Origin: Anaerofilum sp. An201
GTDB lineage: Bacteria; Bacillota; Clostridia; Oscillospirales; Ruminococcaceae
Direction: 5' to 3'
NCBI RefSeq assembly: GCF_002160015.1
Contig: NZ_NFJT01000004.1
Location: 62,001-126,000 of the forward strand
Length of the DNA stretch: 64,000 nt
This document shows, piece after piece, positions 51,118 to 59,736 of the stretch (its first letter is position 1; each line of letters starts with the position of its first letter). The notes under the pieces are model-generated. The model made no database searches. It had not been told where the DNA came from and saw only the letters and a program-made list of their open reading frames with translations. The translations under genes were made by a program, and so were the position numbers.

Positions 51118-54100
51118 TTATCGCACCTCCTGTTCATGGTGTTTGGGTTTCTTTTCGGGGCTGCGCAGCGGCACCGGGCGTTTCAGCCCTTCCAGCACCG
51201 AGGGACGGCTGCTCTTAGCCACCACCGCCTCCGGTGCGGGGTGCTTATGGCCGTCAATATTCAGCAGCACATCCAGCTCTGCCAGCCGGGCGGATTTATC
51301 CCGCAGCTCCTGCTCCTGGGGAAAGGGCTTCCCCACCTCGGCCTTGGCGGCGGCCTGCTGCTGATAGAGGTTATCCAGCTGATTTTTCACCGCCTCCAGC
51401 CGCTGGGGCATCTGGGCAAGGGCGTTGTCAATACGGGTGAGGTTGCCGCGCGGGTCGGTGCCCAAGGCCGTCCGGTGGGTCATCTCGCCTTTCAGCAGGA
51501 GCATATATTCCTGCCGGAAAGCGTCAAACGACACCGACATAGCAAAGCCCCGGTAGCTGCCCACCGATACCGGATCAGAGCCTTTGACCTCCTTGCAGGC
51601 ATCCAAAAGCGCCGCACCGGCGTTCTCCTTGTCGGTCAGGGTGTCGCCCCGGACTTCCATGCCCGCAAAGCCGTCCTCCGGGTGCGGGTGTTCCGCCAGC
51701 GTTTTCATATCCGCTTCCAGCCCGGTGATAAAACCTTTGTTTTTCTCGATTTCCTCCGGGAAGGTTTTGAGCAGCTGGTCCTCCAAGTGGTATTGCCTGC
51801 TTTGGTGGTCGGCCTTCATCAATTTCAACCGCGCCACGTCCACATCCAGGTCCATGCGTTCCTTGATGCGCGGGTCTCCTGCACACAAAGCCTTGATCTC
51901 GGCAAATGACAACGCCGTTTCGTCCACATCGTCGCAGCTCCGCACCGGAGATTTGGAGGTCATAATTTGGCTGATAAACCGTTGTTTATTCTCAACGGTC
52001 TGCCAGAGGTAAGCGTCAAACGTCCCCTCGGTGACGTAACGGAACACATGGACAGTCTCGTTCTGGTTGCCCTGACGCTCAATGCGGCCCTTTCTCTGGG
52101 CCAGATCGCCAGGCCGCCACGGGCAGTCCAGGTCATGCAGTGCCACCAGGCGATCCTGGACGTTGGTACCCGCGCCCATTGTCTGTGTACTGCCCAGCAG
52201 CACCCGCACCTGGCCGGTGCGCACCTTGGAGAACAACTCTTTTTTTCGAACCTCGGTGTTGGCCTCATGGATAAAGGCGATCTGTTCGGCAGGCACTCCC
52301 TTGGCAATGAGCTTTTGTTGAATGTCCTCATACACCGTAAAGGCCGGTTCCGGCTCTGGCAGCGGCACCGCGTCCTCCAATGCGTGCAGCGTTGGGTTGT
52401 CCAGCGCCTTCGCTGCCTTTTTGGCAGGCCGGGCCTGGGGCGTAGAGATGTCGCAAAAGACCAGCTGTGTCAGCTTGTCGGCCTCGCCGTCCCGCCAGAT
52501 TTGCATGATATTGTCCACACACTGGTTGACTTTGGTGCCGGGTTCGTCTGGGAGCAGCTGGTTGATGATCCTCTGGTCCAGGCCCAGCTTGCGTCCGTCG
52601 CTGGTGATCTTGAGCATATTGTCCTGGGACGGGTCCACCGTACCGCTGTGTACCTGAGACGCCCGCTCGGAGAGTGCCTGTACCATCTCTTTCTGGATTT
52701 CGGTGGGCTGGGCCACGACGTTGTGGTACTCCACCTGCGGCGTGGACAGATGCAGCTGGTCGGCGGTCTTGATGTCCGCGACCTCTTTGAACAGGTTCAT
52801 CAGCTCCGGCAGGTTGAAGAACTTGGAGAAACGGGTCCTGGCCCGGTAGCCGGTTCCCTCCGGGGCAAGCTCCAGCGAGGTGCAGGTCTCCCCGAAGCGG
52901 CTGGCCCAGCAGTCAAAGTGGGTCATGCCCAGCTCTTGCAGGCGGTCATATTGGAGATACCGCTGCATGGTATAAAGTTCGGTCATACTGTTCGACACAG
53001 GTGTGCCGGTCGCAAAGACAACGCCCCGGCCACCCGTCAGCTCATCCATATAGCGGCACTTGGCGAACATATCGCTGGATTTCTGCGCGTCCGTAGTGGA
53101 GAGGCCCGCCACATTGCGCATTTTGGTGTAAAGAAACAGATTTTTATAGTTGTGGGCCTCATCCACGAACAGCCGGTCAACGCCCAACTGCTCAAACGTC
53201 ACCACGTCATCTTTTCGGTCCTCGGCTTGCAGCTTTTCCAGCCTGGCTTCCAGGGACTTTCGGGTGCGTTCCAGTTGCTTGACCGTAAAACGCTCCCCAC
53301 CGCTGGCCTCTACCTCAGAGATACCCTCGGTGATCTCCCAGATCTGTTCCTGCAAAAGCCGCTCCTGGCGTTCCTTGCTGATGGGGATTTTCTCAAACTG
53401 GCTGTGACCCATGATGATGGCATCGTAGTCGCCAGTGGCGACTCTGGCACAAAATTTTTTGCGATTGTGCTTCTCAAAATCTTTTCGCGTTGTCACCAGG
53501 ATGTTAGCGGATGGGTAGAGCCGCAGGAACTCCGACGCCCACTGCTCGGTCAAGTGGTTCGGCACCACAAAGAGAGATTTCTGGCAAAGGCCCAATCGTT
53601 TGGCCTCCATCGCGGCCCCAACCATTTCAAAAGTTTTGCCCGCACCCACCTCATGGGCCAGCAGCGTGTTGCCGCCGTACAGCACATGGGCGATGGCGTT
53701 TTTCTGGTGTTCCCGCAGGGTGATGGACGGGTTCATGCCGCCAAAGACGATATGGCTGCCGTCATACTCGCGGGGCCTGGTACTGTTCATTTCTTCATTG
53801 TACTGGCGCACCAATGCCTGCCGCCGCTCCGGGTCGCGCCAAATCCAATCCTTGAACGCCTCACGGATGGCCTGCTGCTTCTGGGCCGCCAGAGTAGTTT
53901 CTTTGGCGTTCAGCACCCGGCGCTCCTTGCCGTCTGCGTCCTCCACGGTGTCGTAGATGCGGACATCCCGCAGGTTCAGGCTGTCCTCCAGGATTTTATA
54001 GGCGTTGGCCCGCTCAGTTCCATACGTCGAGTAAGCAGCCACATTGTTCTGCCCAACGGCATTTTTACCGGAGATCTGCCATTCCGCCGTAAAGGGGGTA

Positions 54101-57100
54101 TAGTGGACCTCAATGCTGCGCTGAAGGTAAAAGGGTGTGTCAAAGGTCTCGTACATGAATTGCTGGATGTACTCTTTGTCGATCCATGTTGCCCCCAGCC
54201 GCACTTCGATCTCGGAAGCGTCCAGGTCCTTGGGCTGGGCGGCAGTCAGGGCTTCCACGTTGACCGCGAAGGCCGGGTCCTGCTCCGCCGCCCGCTGAGC
54301 CTGACGCAGCTTCCGGCGCACGTTGCCGGACAGGTACTCATCCGCCGCGACATAGAGGGGTGTCCCATCCGGCTCACTCTGGCCGGGCACACGGAAAATG
54401 ACGCCTTGCAGTTCAGCGGCCAATTCCTCACTGGTTTTGCCGGTCAGCTGCTCCATGTAAGCCATATCCACACAGGCTTTCTCCGAAATGGATACCGCAA
54501 GTGCTTCGCTGGCCGTGTCCACCGTGGTGACGGCTTCATGGGGTTTGATGGTCCGCTTTGAAAACATATCCGCCTTGCGCTCCAGTTTGCCGTCCTCGTC
54601 CAGCACCTCCAGGGCGCAGAGCAGATAGTAGCTGCTGTCATCGGCAAAGGCCAGCCGATTGGCCCGGTCGTTGATAAGGCCATACTTGGCGGAAAAATCG
54701 TCATAGAGCCGGTTCAGCTCGGCCATCTGTCCCTGGATGGCGGCCTCCGGCGCGGCGGCGTCCATTTCCAGGTCGATGAGCCGCTGCACACAGTCCCGCA
54801 GCCCCACCAGCCCCTTGACACGGGCCTCGGCGGTGGCGTTCAGGTCAGGGCGCACCATGCGGCTGTTTTCCCGGAAGTACACCGCACCGTCCACCACCGT
54901 GTAGGAATAGTTCTTCACGTTGGGGTCAGCTGGGAGGGATTCGTCGATGTCCTCGCCCTCGCCCAGCTCCGGCAGCGCGGCCTCCTGATAGGTTCCCTGG
55001 ATGTACTTCACGGCATCGTGCAGCTGGTCGGCCAGCTCCAACCCTTCGATGGGGGCCACGGTGTAGTCCTGCTTGCCATATTGGGTGCTTTCAGCGGTAG
55101 GCCGCCCTAACACCATCTCTGGGTGGTCCAGAAAATATTGGTTGACCGTGAAGCCGTCCTCGGTCCGGCCCACCTGGGTCCAGTCCGGCGCAATATCCAG
55201 CGGGCGGTCCCGCTTTTGCAGAAAGAGAATGTCCGAAACAACCTCCGTTCCGGCATTCTTTTTGAAAGCGTCATTGGGCAGACGAATGGCTCCCAGCAGT
55301 TCGGCCCGCTGGGCCAGATACCGGCGCACGGTGGAATCCTTGGCGTCCATCGTATAGCGGCTGGTGACGAAAGCCACCATGCCGCCGGGCCGCACTTGGT
55401 CTAAAGATTTTGCAAAAAAGTAGTTATGGATGTTGAAGCCCAGCTTATTGTAGGCTCTGTCGTTGACTTGGTACTGGCCGAAAGGCACGTTGCCGATGGC
55501 AAGGTCGTAAAAGTCCCGCCGGTCGGTGGTCTCGAAGCCCGCCACGGTGATGTCAGCCTTGGGGTAAAGCTGCTTTGCGATCCGGCCGCTGATGGAATCC
55601 AGCTCCACGCCGTACAGGCGGCTGTCCGCCATACTCTCCGGCAGCATTCCGAAGAAATTGCCCACGCCCATAGACGGCTCCAAAATGTTGCCGGTACGGA
55701 AGCCCATCTTCTCCACGGCCTCATAGATGGCACGGATGACGGTAGGGCTGGTGTAGTGGGCATTCAAGGTGGAGGCTCTGGCCGCAGCGTATTCCTCCGG
55801 GGTCAGCAGTTCTTTCAGTTCCGAAAACTCGGCAGCCCACGCAGATTTGTCCGGGTCAAAGGCATCTGCCAGGCCACCCCAGCCAACATAGCGGGACAAT
55901 ACCGCCTGCTGCTCCGGCGTGGACTGCCCGGTGGTCTCCTCCAGATGCTTCAGCAGCTTAATCGCTGCCACATTGGCCTGGTACTTGGCCTTGGGGCCGC
56001 CCTCACCCAGATGGTCGTCGGTGATGTGAAAATTCTGCGCGTTGCGGCGCAGGTTGTCTTTGTACTCTTGGTAGGCCGCCTGCTCAGCTGCCCTCTGGTC
56101 GGGGAAGGTCTGCCACTCACCGTTTACCGGGATGGCGACCTGCGGCCCCGGTTCTGCATCTGCCTCCACTTCCGGGGCGGGCACGGGTTCCTGCGGCGTG
56201 GGTTCCGGCTGGTCGATGTGCAGCCGTTCCACCACCACGTCATAGGGCAGGTTATTCTTGTCGCCGGGGTAGACCTTAACTGGCTCGGCTGTGATTTCCG
56301 GCGCAGGGGTTTCTTTTTCCCCCGGCGTAAACAGTCCGGCGTTGCGCTCATCCTGGCGCAGCCAGGTTTCAAACTGTTCCCGGCTGATGACATCATAACT
56401 CCAGGCATAAGGCCCGGTGTAAATGCGGACCGTTGTATCTTCAATGGCATCAATCGTGCCGGTGATGGGATGATCGGGCGCAGGGAGCGTCACATGGTCG
56501 CCCACCTGGTAAGAAGGGGTGCCTTCCAGGAAGGGCGTGTTCAACCGGTCCGCAAAGGCTTCGGCTTCTTCCCTTGTTTCAAAGGTCTGGTATATATCAT
56601 CCAGATCATAATAGCGCCCCGTCTGCTGGTCGCGGACAATGAAGGGTTCTTCAAACGCATCCGATGTTTCCTCTACCGCATACCGCTTAAAGCCGTCTGG
56701 GTCCTGGAAGAATCCGTCCTGCTCATGCACATACAATCCCCGCAGAAGCGGCACAAGTTCATCCCAGCGGTATGCCAGGGTCGCAAGTTTTCGTTCCTCA
56801 TGGTCCAGGATCTCCACCTCAACGCTGGTGGTGAAGGTGCGGTAGTCCGCTATATCCCCGGTCACAAGGTCCATCGTCTCCACGCGCCCGGAATACAGCT
56901 CGGAAAGGCGTTTGGCGATTTTGGTGTTGCCCTCGCCATCCCGTAGCCAGCGGGAAATGTACTCCTTATCCTGCCAGGCAAGCAGGCCGGAAGTCAGCAC
57001 TTCCCGCAGGTCCTGGTCCGCTTTCTCCGGGTTGGCAAAAAGGAACTCGGTAATGGAGCCGTTTCGCAGGTCGTTTTTCAGAAGCTGCTCGAACCGTTCC

Positions 57101-59442
57101 CGGCTTTCGGCCCGGAAGATTGGGTAAGTCATGCCGGAAGGAAGAAGCTGTACGGTATCCGCCCGCAGTTCTGTGATCTGGTATTCCTGATTGTCCAGAT
57201 AGACCGTGTCGCCCTCATGGTAGACCGGCGCGGCAGGGTCATAGACCTTTTCCTCCGGGATGGCCTGCTGGATGGCCTCGTATTCTTCATCGGAAACGGT
57301 AATGTCAATCTCATGAGCCGGCTCCCCGTTCCCGATGGTGATGGTGTCTCCCTCGCGGGTGACGGGCTGGCCGGACAGGTCGGGTGGTGCGACCTGTGCC
57401 TGCGCGGCCTCATCCGGGTAGTTGCCAAAAATACGCAGGTAGGTCCGCTGCTGCAAATCGTAGATTGCCGCGCCGTCGTAGGCAAAGCCGTCCGGCTCCA
57501 TCGTGCCGTCCACATACCCCTGGGCGGCCTTTTCGGCTTCTTCCCGTTTGGGATATTCCATACGCTCATCAAAGCCGTTCTCAGAATGGTGATAGACCAC
57601 CACCTGATACCGGCGGACATCCTGCTCTTGCCTTTCCGGCTGGCGCTCCTGTTCTGTCAGGAAAGTGCCATCCGCAATGAGCTGGGCAATCCGGCGCTGC
57701 ACTTTGGGCCACGGCAATTCCATTTCTACGGAGCTTCCGGCACGGGCGAGCAACAGCTTTGTGCTGTCTCCGCCGCTATATTCGCGGGCCAGCCAGGCAG
57801 CGGTATCTTTCTCTCGTGCATGGTCTGCCATATAGTGGACCACCGCACGTTTGCTGGCAGCGTCCCCATTCCAAACGCGGATGGCATCGTCGATGTCATC
57901 CTGCGAAAGCGGGCGCAGCAGCTCGTGGAGACGCGGATAGGTCTCGTCAATGATTTCTCTGTGCAAGCGTTGGCGGAACTCCGGCGTATAGGAATAGAGC
58001 TGGAGCAGCTCCCTGTTGCCGGACGACAAAACAGCGCGGCGGATGGCCGATCTGCCTTCAATCACGGCACTTTCATAATCGCTGTGACCACAGGCGTTGC
58101 GGTATCGGGTATCCTCGGTAACAGCCTCCAGTACAATAGGCTTATATTTCTCATGCAGCTCTCGGAGGGTAGGCTTTACCGACTCCGCCTCATAGTCGCC
58201 AGCTTCTGGCTGCGGCTGCTCCTGGGCAAAAGAAGAAGCAGAGGGCGTTTTCACACTCTCTGCTTCGTCAATTATCTGGATTTGTTCCGCTTCGGAGAGG
58301 AACAGGTTTAAGGTCAGCTGTTGATAAGCTCCGCCAGCAGGATCTCCTCGGCCTGGGCCTTGCAGGTGTTCATCAGGCCCACCCACTGCATCGGGTCGCG
58401 GGCTTTCAGCTCCTCCGTCGCGCCCGCCGACTCCGCCAGCTGGGGCATCATCTGCTCCAGACGGCTGTTCGCCGTCTCGTCGATCTCGATGAGGTGCGGG
58501 TACAGCTTCTCGGTCAGCAGCAGCTGGTTGTAAATCAGGGGCCGGTGTTCCTTCAGATACGCTTTCCGCAGCCGCCCGTACTTGCCCAGGGGCTTCTCCG
58601 GCTGTTCGCTCAGGCTCAGGTCGGGAATCAGGTAATCCCCGTTCTGCGTGTAAGTCAGGTTGTTCTTCATGGTGGTTGCTCCTTTCCGCGAGTTGTTCGC
58701 GCTCATAATTCTGGATGGTGACGCCGATCTGCCGCAGCACCTGCTGGTTCATCTGACTGACCGCCGCTCCCAATGCCCCAACCGTGGCCGGGGTATTAAA
58801 ATCGAAAATCGGCATGAAGTCCTCATGCTGGAAATATTGCTCCGTATCCAGCCCACATCGGGACATCAGGGCGTAGGCGATGCTGACGGTGGCGGCAGAC
58901 TTGAATTGCACCTCGATGTTGTACTCATCGTACTCCTCCAAAAAGGAACCGTCAACGATATAGAGAATGTCCTGCCTGTGTTCGTCCCAGTATTCCTCCG
59001 CCAGCTTGGCGGCCACATCAGCCAGTTGCTGGGCCAGGTCGTTGCTGCTCACATCGTAGTTGCGTTCCAGCATGGCCGACACAGGCCCAATGTGCCGTTC
59101 CTCCAGCTGCCACAGCCAGGGGGTGCGGGAATGTTCACGGGTGCCGGTGTCGGAAATATCGAACACATAGCGCAGGCGGGGCCGGCCCCCGGAATCGTCC
59201 ACCAGGGCGATGCCCTTGGAACCGCGCCGCACATACCGGCCCATGCGGTCATTCCACAGGTCGTACTCGGCGCAGGCGGTAGCGTCCGGGCGCTGAGCGT
59301 AGATCATCAGCTGCTCGTGATAGGGGTACTTGTAAAGCCGGGCGGCGGTAGTGAGAAAGCCCGCCCACTCCTGCCAACTGCCGGTGAGCTGGACCGCGAC
59401 CTTCTCCGCCATCTGCGCGTACATTTCTGCTTTGGTTGGCAT
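51118..59442 (-). CDS. Giant DNA methylase/SNF2-type helicase of ICE
   Basis: The 2,774-residue protein starts MPTKAEMYAQMAEKVAVQLT. It has an N-terminal ArdC-like ssDNA-binding segment (residues about 20-90), a low-complexity linker (about 255-375), several large polyvalent-type modules (about 400-1130) and a DNA methyltransferase region with NILEPSMGVGNFFG (near 1250) and IGNVPFG (near 1317). The SF2 helicase follows: AHEVGAGKT (near 1934), DEAHNYKN (near 2094), FATGTPVSN (near 2147) and GRIERQGN (near 2452). Such proteins are conserved in Tn1549-like elements. Protection of incoming DNA from restriction is a plausible role, not shown. The linker is read in another frame by tnpV. Confidence 0.9.
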   Translation of the reverse strand: MPTKAEMYAQMAEKVAVQLTGSWQEWAGFLTTAARLYKYPYHEQLMIYAQRPDATACAEYDLWNDRMGRYVRRGSKGIALVDDSGGRPRLRYVFDISDTGTREHSRTPWLWQLEERHIGPVSAMLERNYDVSSNDLAQQLADVAAKLAEEYWDEHRQDILYIVDGSFLEEYDEYNIEVQFKSAATVSIAYALMSRCGLDTEQYFQHEDFMPIFDFNTPATVGALGAAVSQMNQQVLRQIGVTIQNYEREQLAERSNHHEEQPDLHAERGLPDSRPEPERTAGEAPGQVRAAAESVSEGTPAPDLQPAAADREAVPAPHRDRRDGEQPSGADDAPAGGVGGRDGGAESPRPDAVGGPDEHLQGPGRGDPAGGAYQQLTLNLFLSEAEQIQIIDEAESVKTPSASSFAQEQPQPEAGDYEAESVKPTLRELHEKYKPIVLEAVTEDTRYRNACGHSDYESAVIEGRSAIRRAVLSSGNRELLQLYSYTPEFRQRLHREIIDETYPRLHELLRPLSQDDIDDAIRVWNGDAASKRAVVHYMADHAREKDTAAWLAREYSGGDSTKLLLARAGSSVEMELPWPKVQRRIAQLIADGTFLTEQERQPERQEQDVRRYQVVVYHHSENGFDERMEYPKREEAEKAAQGYVDGTMEPDGFAYDGAAIYDLQQRTYLRIFGNYPDEAAQAQVAPPDLSGQPVTREGDTITIGNGEPAHEIDITVSDEEYEAIQQAIPEEKVYDPAAPVYHEGDTVYLDNQEYQITELRADTVQLLPSGMTYPIFRAESRERFEQLLKNDLRNGSITEFLFANPEKADQDLREVLTSGLLAWQDKEYISRWLRDGEGNTKIAKRLSELYSGRVETMDLVTGDIADYRTFTTSVEVEILDHEERKLATLAYRWDELVPLLRGLYVHEQDGFFQDPDGFKRYAVEETSDAFEEPFIVRDQQTGRYYDLDDIYQTFETREEAEAFADRLNTPFLEGTPSYQVGDHVTLPAPDHPITGTIDAIEDTTVRIYTGPYAWSYDVISREQFETWLRQDERNAGLFTPGEKETPAPEITAEPVKVYPGDKNNLPYDVVVERLHIDQPEPTPQEPVPAPEVEADAEPGPQVAIPVNGEWQTFPDQRAAEQAAYQEYKDNLRRNAQNFHITDDHLGEGGPKAKYQANVAAIKLLKHLEETTGQSTPEQQAVLSRYVGWGGLADAFDPDKSAWAAEFSELKELLTPEEYAAARASTLNAHYTSPTVIRAIYEAVEKMGFRTGNILEPSMGVGNFFGMLPESMADSRLYGVELDSISGRIAKQLYPKADITVAGFETTDRRDFYDLAIGNVPFGQYQVNDRAYNKLGFNIHNYFFAKSLDQVRPGGMVAFVTSRYTMDAKDSTVRRYLAQRAELLGAIRLPNDAFKKNAGTEVVSDILFLQKRDRPLDIAPDWTQVGRTEDGFTVNQYFLDHPEMVLGRPTAESTQYGKQDYTVAPIEGLELADQLHDAVKYIQGTYQEAALPELGEGEDIDESLPADPNVKNYSYTVVDGAVYFRENSRMVRPDLNATAEARVKGLVGLRDCVQRLIDLEMDAAAPEAAIQGQMAELNRLYDDFSAKYGLINDRANRLAFADDSSYYLLCALEVLDEDGKLERKADMFSKRTIKPHEAVTTVDTASEALAVSISEKACVDMAYMEQLTGKTSEELAAELQGVIFRVPGQSEPDGTPLYVAADEYLSGNVRRKLRQAQRAAEQDPAFAVNVEALTAAQPKDLDASEIEVRLGATWIDKEYIQQFMYETFDTPFYLQRSIEVHYTPFTAEWQISGKNAVGQNNVAAYSTYGTERANAYKILEDSLNLRDVRIYDTVEDADGKERRVLNAKETTLAAQKQQAIREAFKDWIWRDPERRQALVRQYNEEMNSTRPREYDGSHIVFGGMNPSITLREHQKNAIAHVLYGGNTLLAHEVGAGKTFEMVGAAMEAKRLGLCQKSLFVVPNHLTEQWASEFLRLYPSANILVTTRKDFEKHNRKKFCARVATGDYDAIIMGHSQFEKIPISKERQERLLQEQIWEITEGISEVEASGGERFTVKQLERTRKSLEARLEKLQAEDRKDDVVTFEQLGVDRLFVDEAHNYKNLFLYTKMRNVAGLSTTDAQKSSDMFAKCRYMDELTGGRGVVFATGTPVSNSMTELYTMQRYLQYDRLQELGMTHFDCWASRFGETCTSLELAPEGTGYRARTRFSKFFNLPELMNLFKEVADIKTADQLHLSTPQVEYHNVVAQPTEIQKEMVQALSERASQVHSGTVDPSQDNMLKITSDGRKLGLDQRIINQLLPDEPGTKVNQCVDNIMQIWRDGEADKLTQLVFCDISTPQARPAKKAAKALDNPTLHALEDAVPLPEPEPAFTVYEDIQQKLIAKGVPAEQIAFIHEANTEVRKKELFSKVRTGQVRVLLGSTQTMGAGTNVQDRLVALHDLDCPWRPGDLAQRKGRIERQGNQNETVHVFRYVTEGTFDAYLWQTVENKQRFISQIMTSKSPVRSCDDVDETALSFAEIKALCAGDPRIKERMDLDVDVARLKLMKADHQSRQYHLEDQLLKTFPEEIEKNKGFITGLEADMKTLAEHPHPEDGFAGMEVRGDTLTDKENAGAALLDACKEVKGSDPVSVGSYRGFAMSVSFDAFRQEYMLLLKGEMTHRTALGTDPRGNLTRIDNALAQMPQRLEAVKNQLDNLYQQQAAAKAEVGKPFPQEQELRDKSARLAELDVLLNIDGHKHPAPEAVVAKSSRPSVLEGLKRPVPLRSPEKKPKHHEQEVR
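58314..58670 (-). CDS. tnpV: TnpV protein, embedded in the helicase gene in another frame
   Basis: A 118-residue frame lies wholly inside the giant helicase gene, shifted one base relative to it. AAAGGAG precedes its ATG at 58670. The product (MKNNLTYTQNGDYLIPDLSL, LGKYGRLRKAYLKEHRPLIY, DPMQWVGLMNTCKAQAEEIL) has the features of TnpV from Tn4451/Tn5397-type transposons. The helicase reading of the same bases is a low-complexity Pro/Ala/Arg/Glu/Asp linker, so coding constraint seems to lie mainly in the TnpV frame. Both frames are open throughout. TnpV's role in transposition is unclear. Confidence 0.75.
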   Translation of the reverse strand: MKNNLTYTQNGDYLIPDLSLSEQPEKPLGKYGRLRKAYLKEHRPLIYNQLLLTEKLYPHLIEIDETANSRLEQMMPQLAESAGATEELKARDPMQWVGLMNTCKAQAEEILLAELINS

Positions 59443-59519
59443 GGTTATCTGTCCTCCCTTCCATTCAGGAATCGAAAAGGGGCGGCACGGTGGCCGCCCC
59501 GGCTGGTCAAAACAGGGTG

Positions 59520-59735
59520 TTACTCGTCAAAATCAGGGTACAGTTCCAGCTCGTCAAACTCGGTATCAGTCATAACTCGGAGCTTGGCGAGGGTGCTGTT
59601 GGTCAGGGCCAGCAGTTCGGTCTCGTCCGGCTCCAAATGGCCACGCATCTCGGACAGCGCCTCGATGGCTCCCAGGCGACTGCCGGGGTTGTAGATGCAC
59701 AGCAGGTTGGTTTCTTCAAAGGTCATAGCGTTCAT
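59520..59735 (-). CDS. Transposon-transfer assisting protein (TTRAP family)
   Basis: The 71-residue acidic protein begins MNAMTFEETNLLCIYNPGSR and ends FDELELYPDFDE, the typical length and pattern of the TTRAP family encoded in Tn1549-like elements. It lies one base from the gene upstream and about 80 from the helicase start. Confidence 0.8.
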   Translation of the reverse strand: MNAMTFEETNLLCIYNPGSRLGAIEALSEMRGHLEPDETELLALTNSTLAKLRVMTDTEFDELELYPDFDE

Positions 59736-59736
59736 A

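Noticed and set aside
51967..54561. 864-codon plus-strand frame inside the helicase region
   Set aside because: Antisense of the helicase motifs. No ribosome binding site and no recognisable domain.
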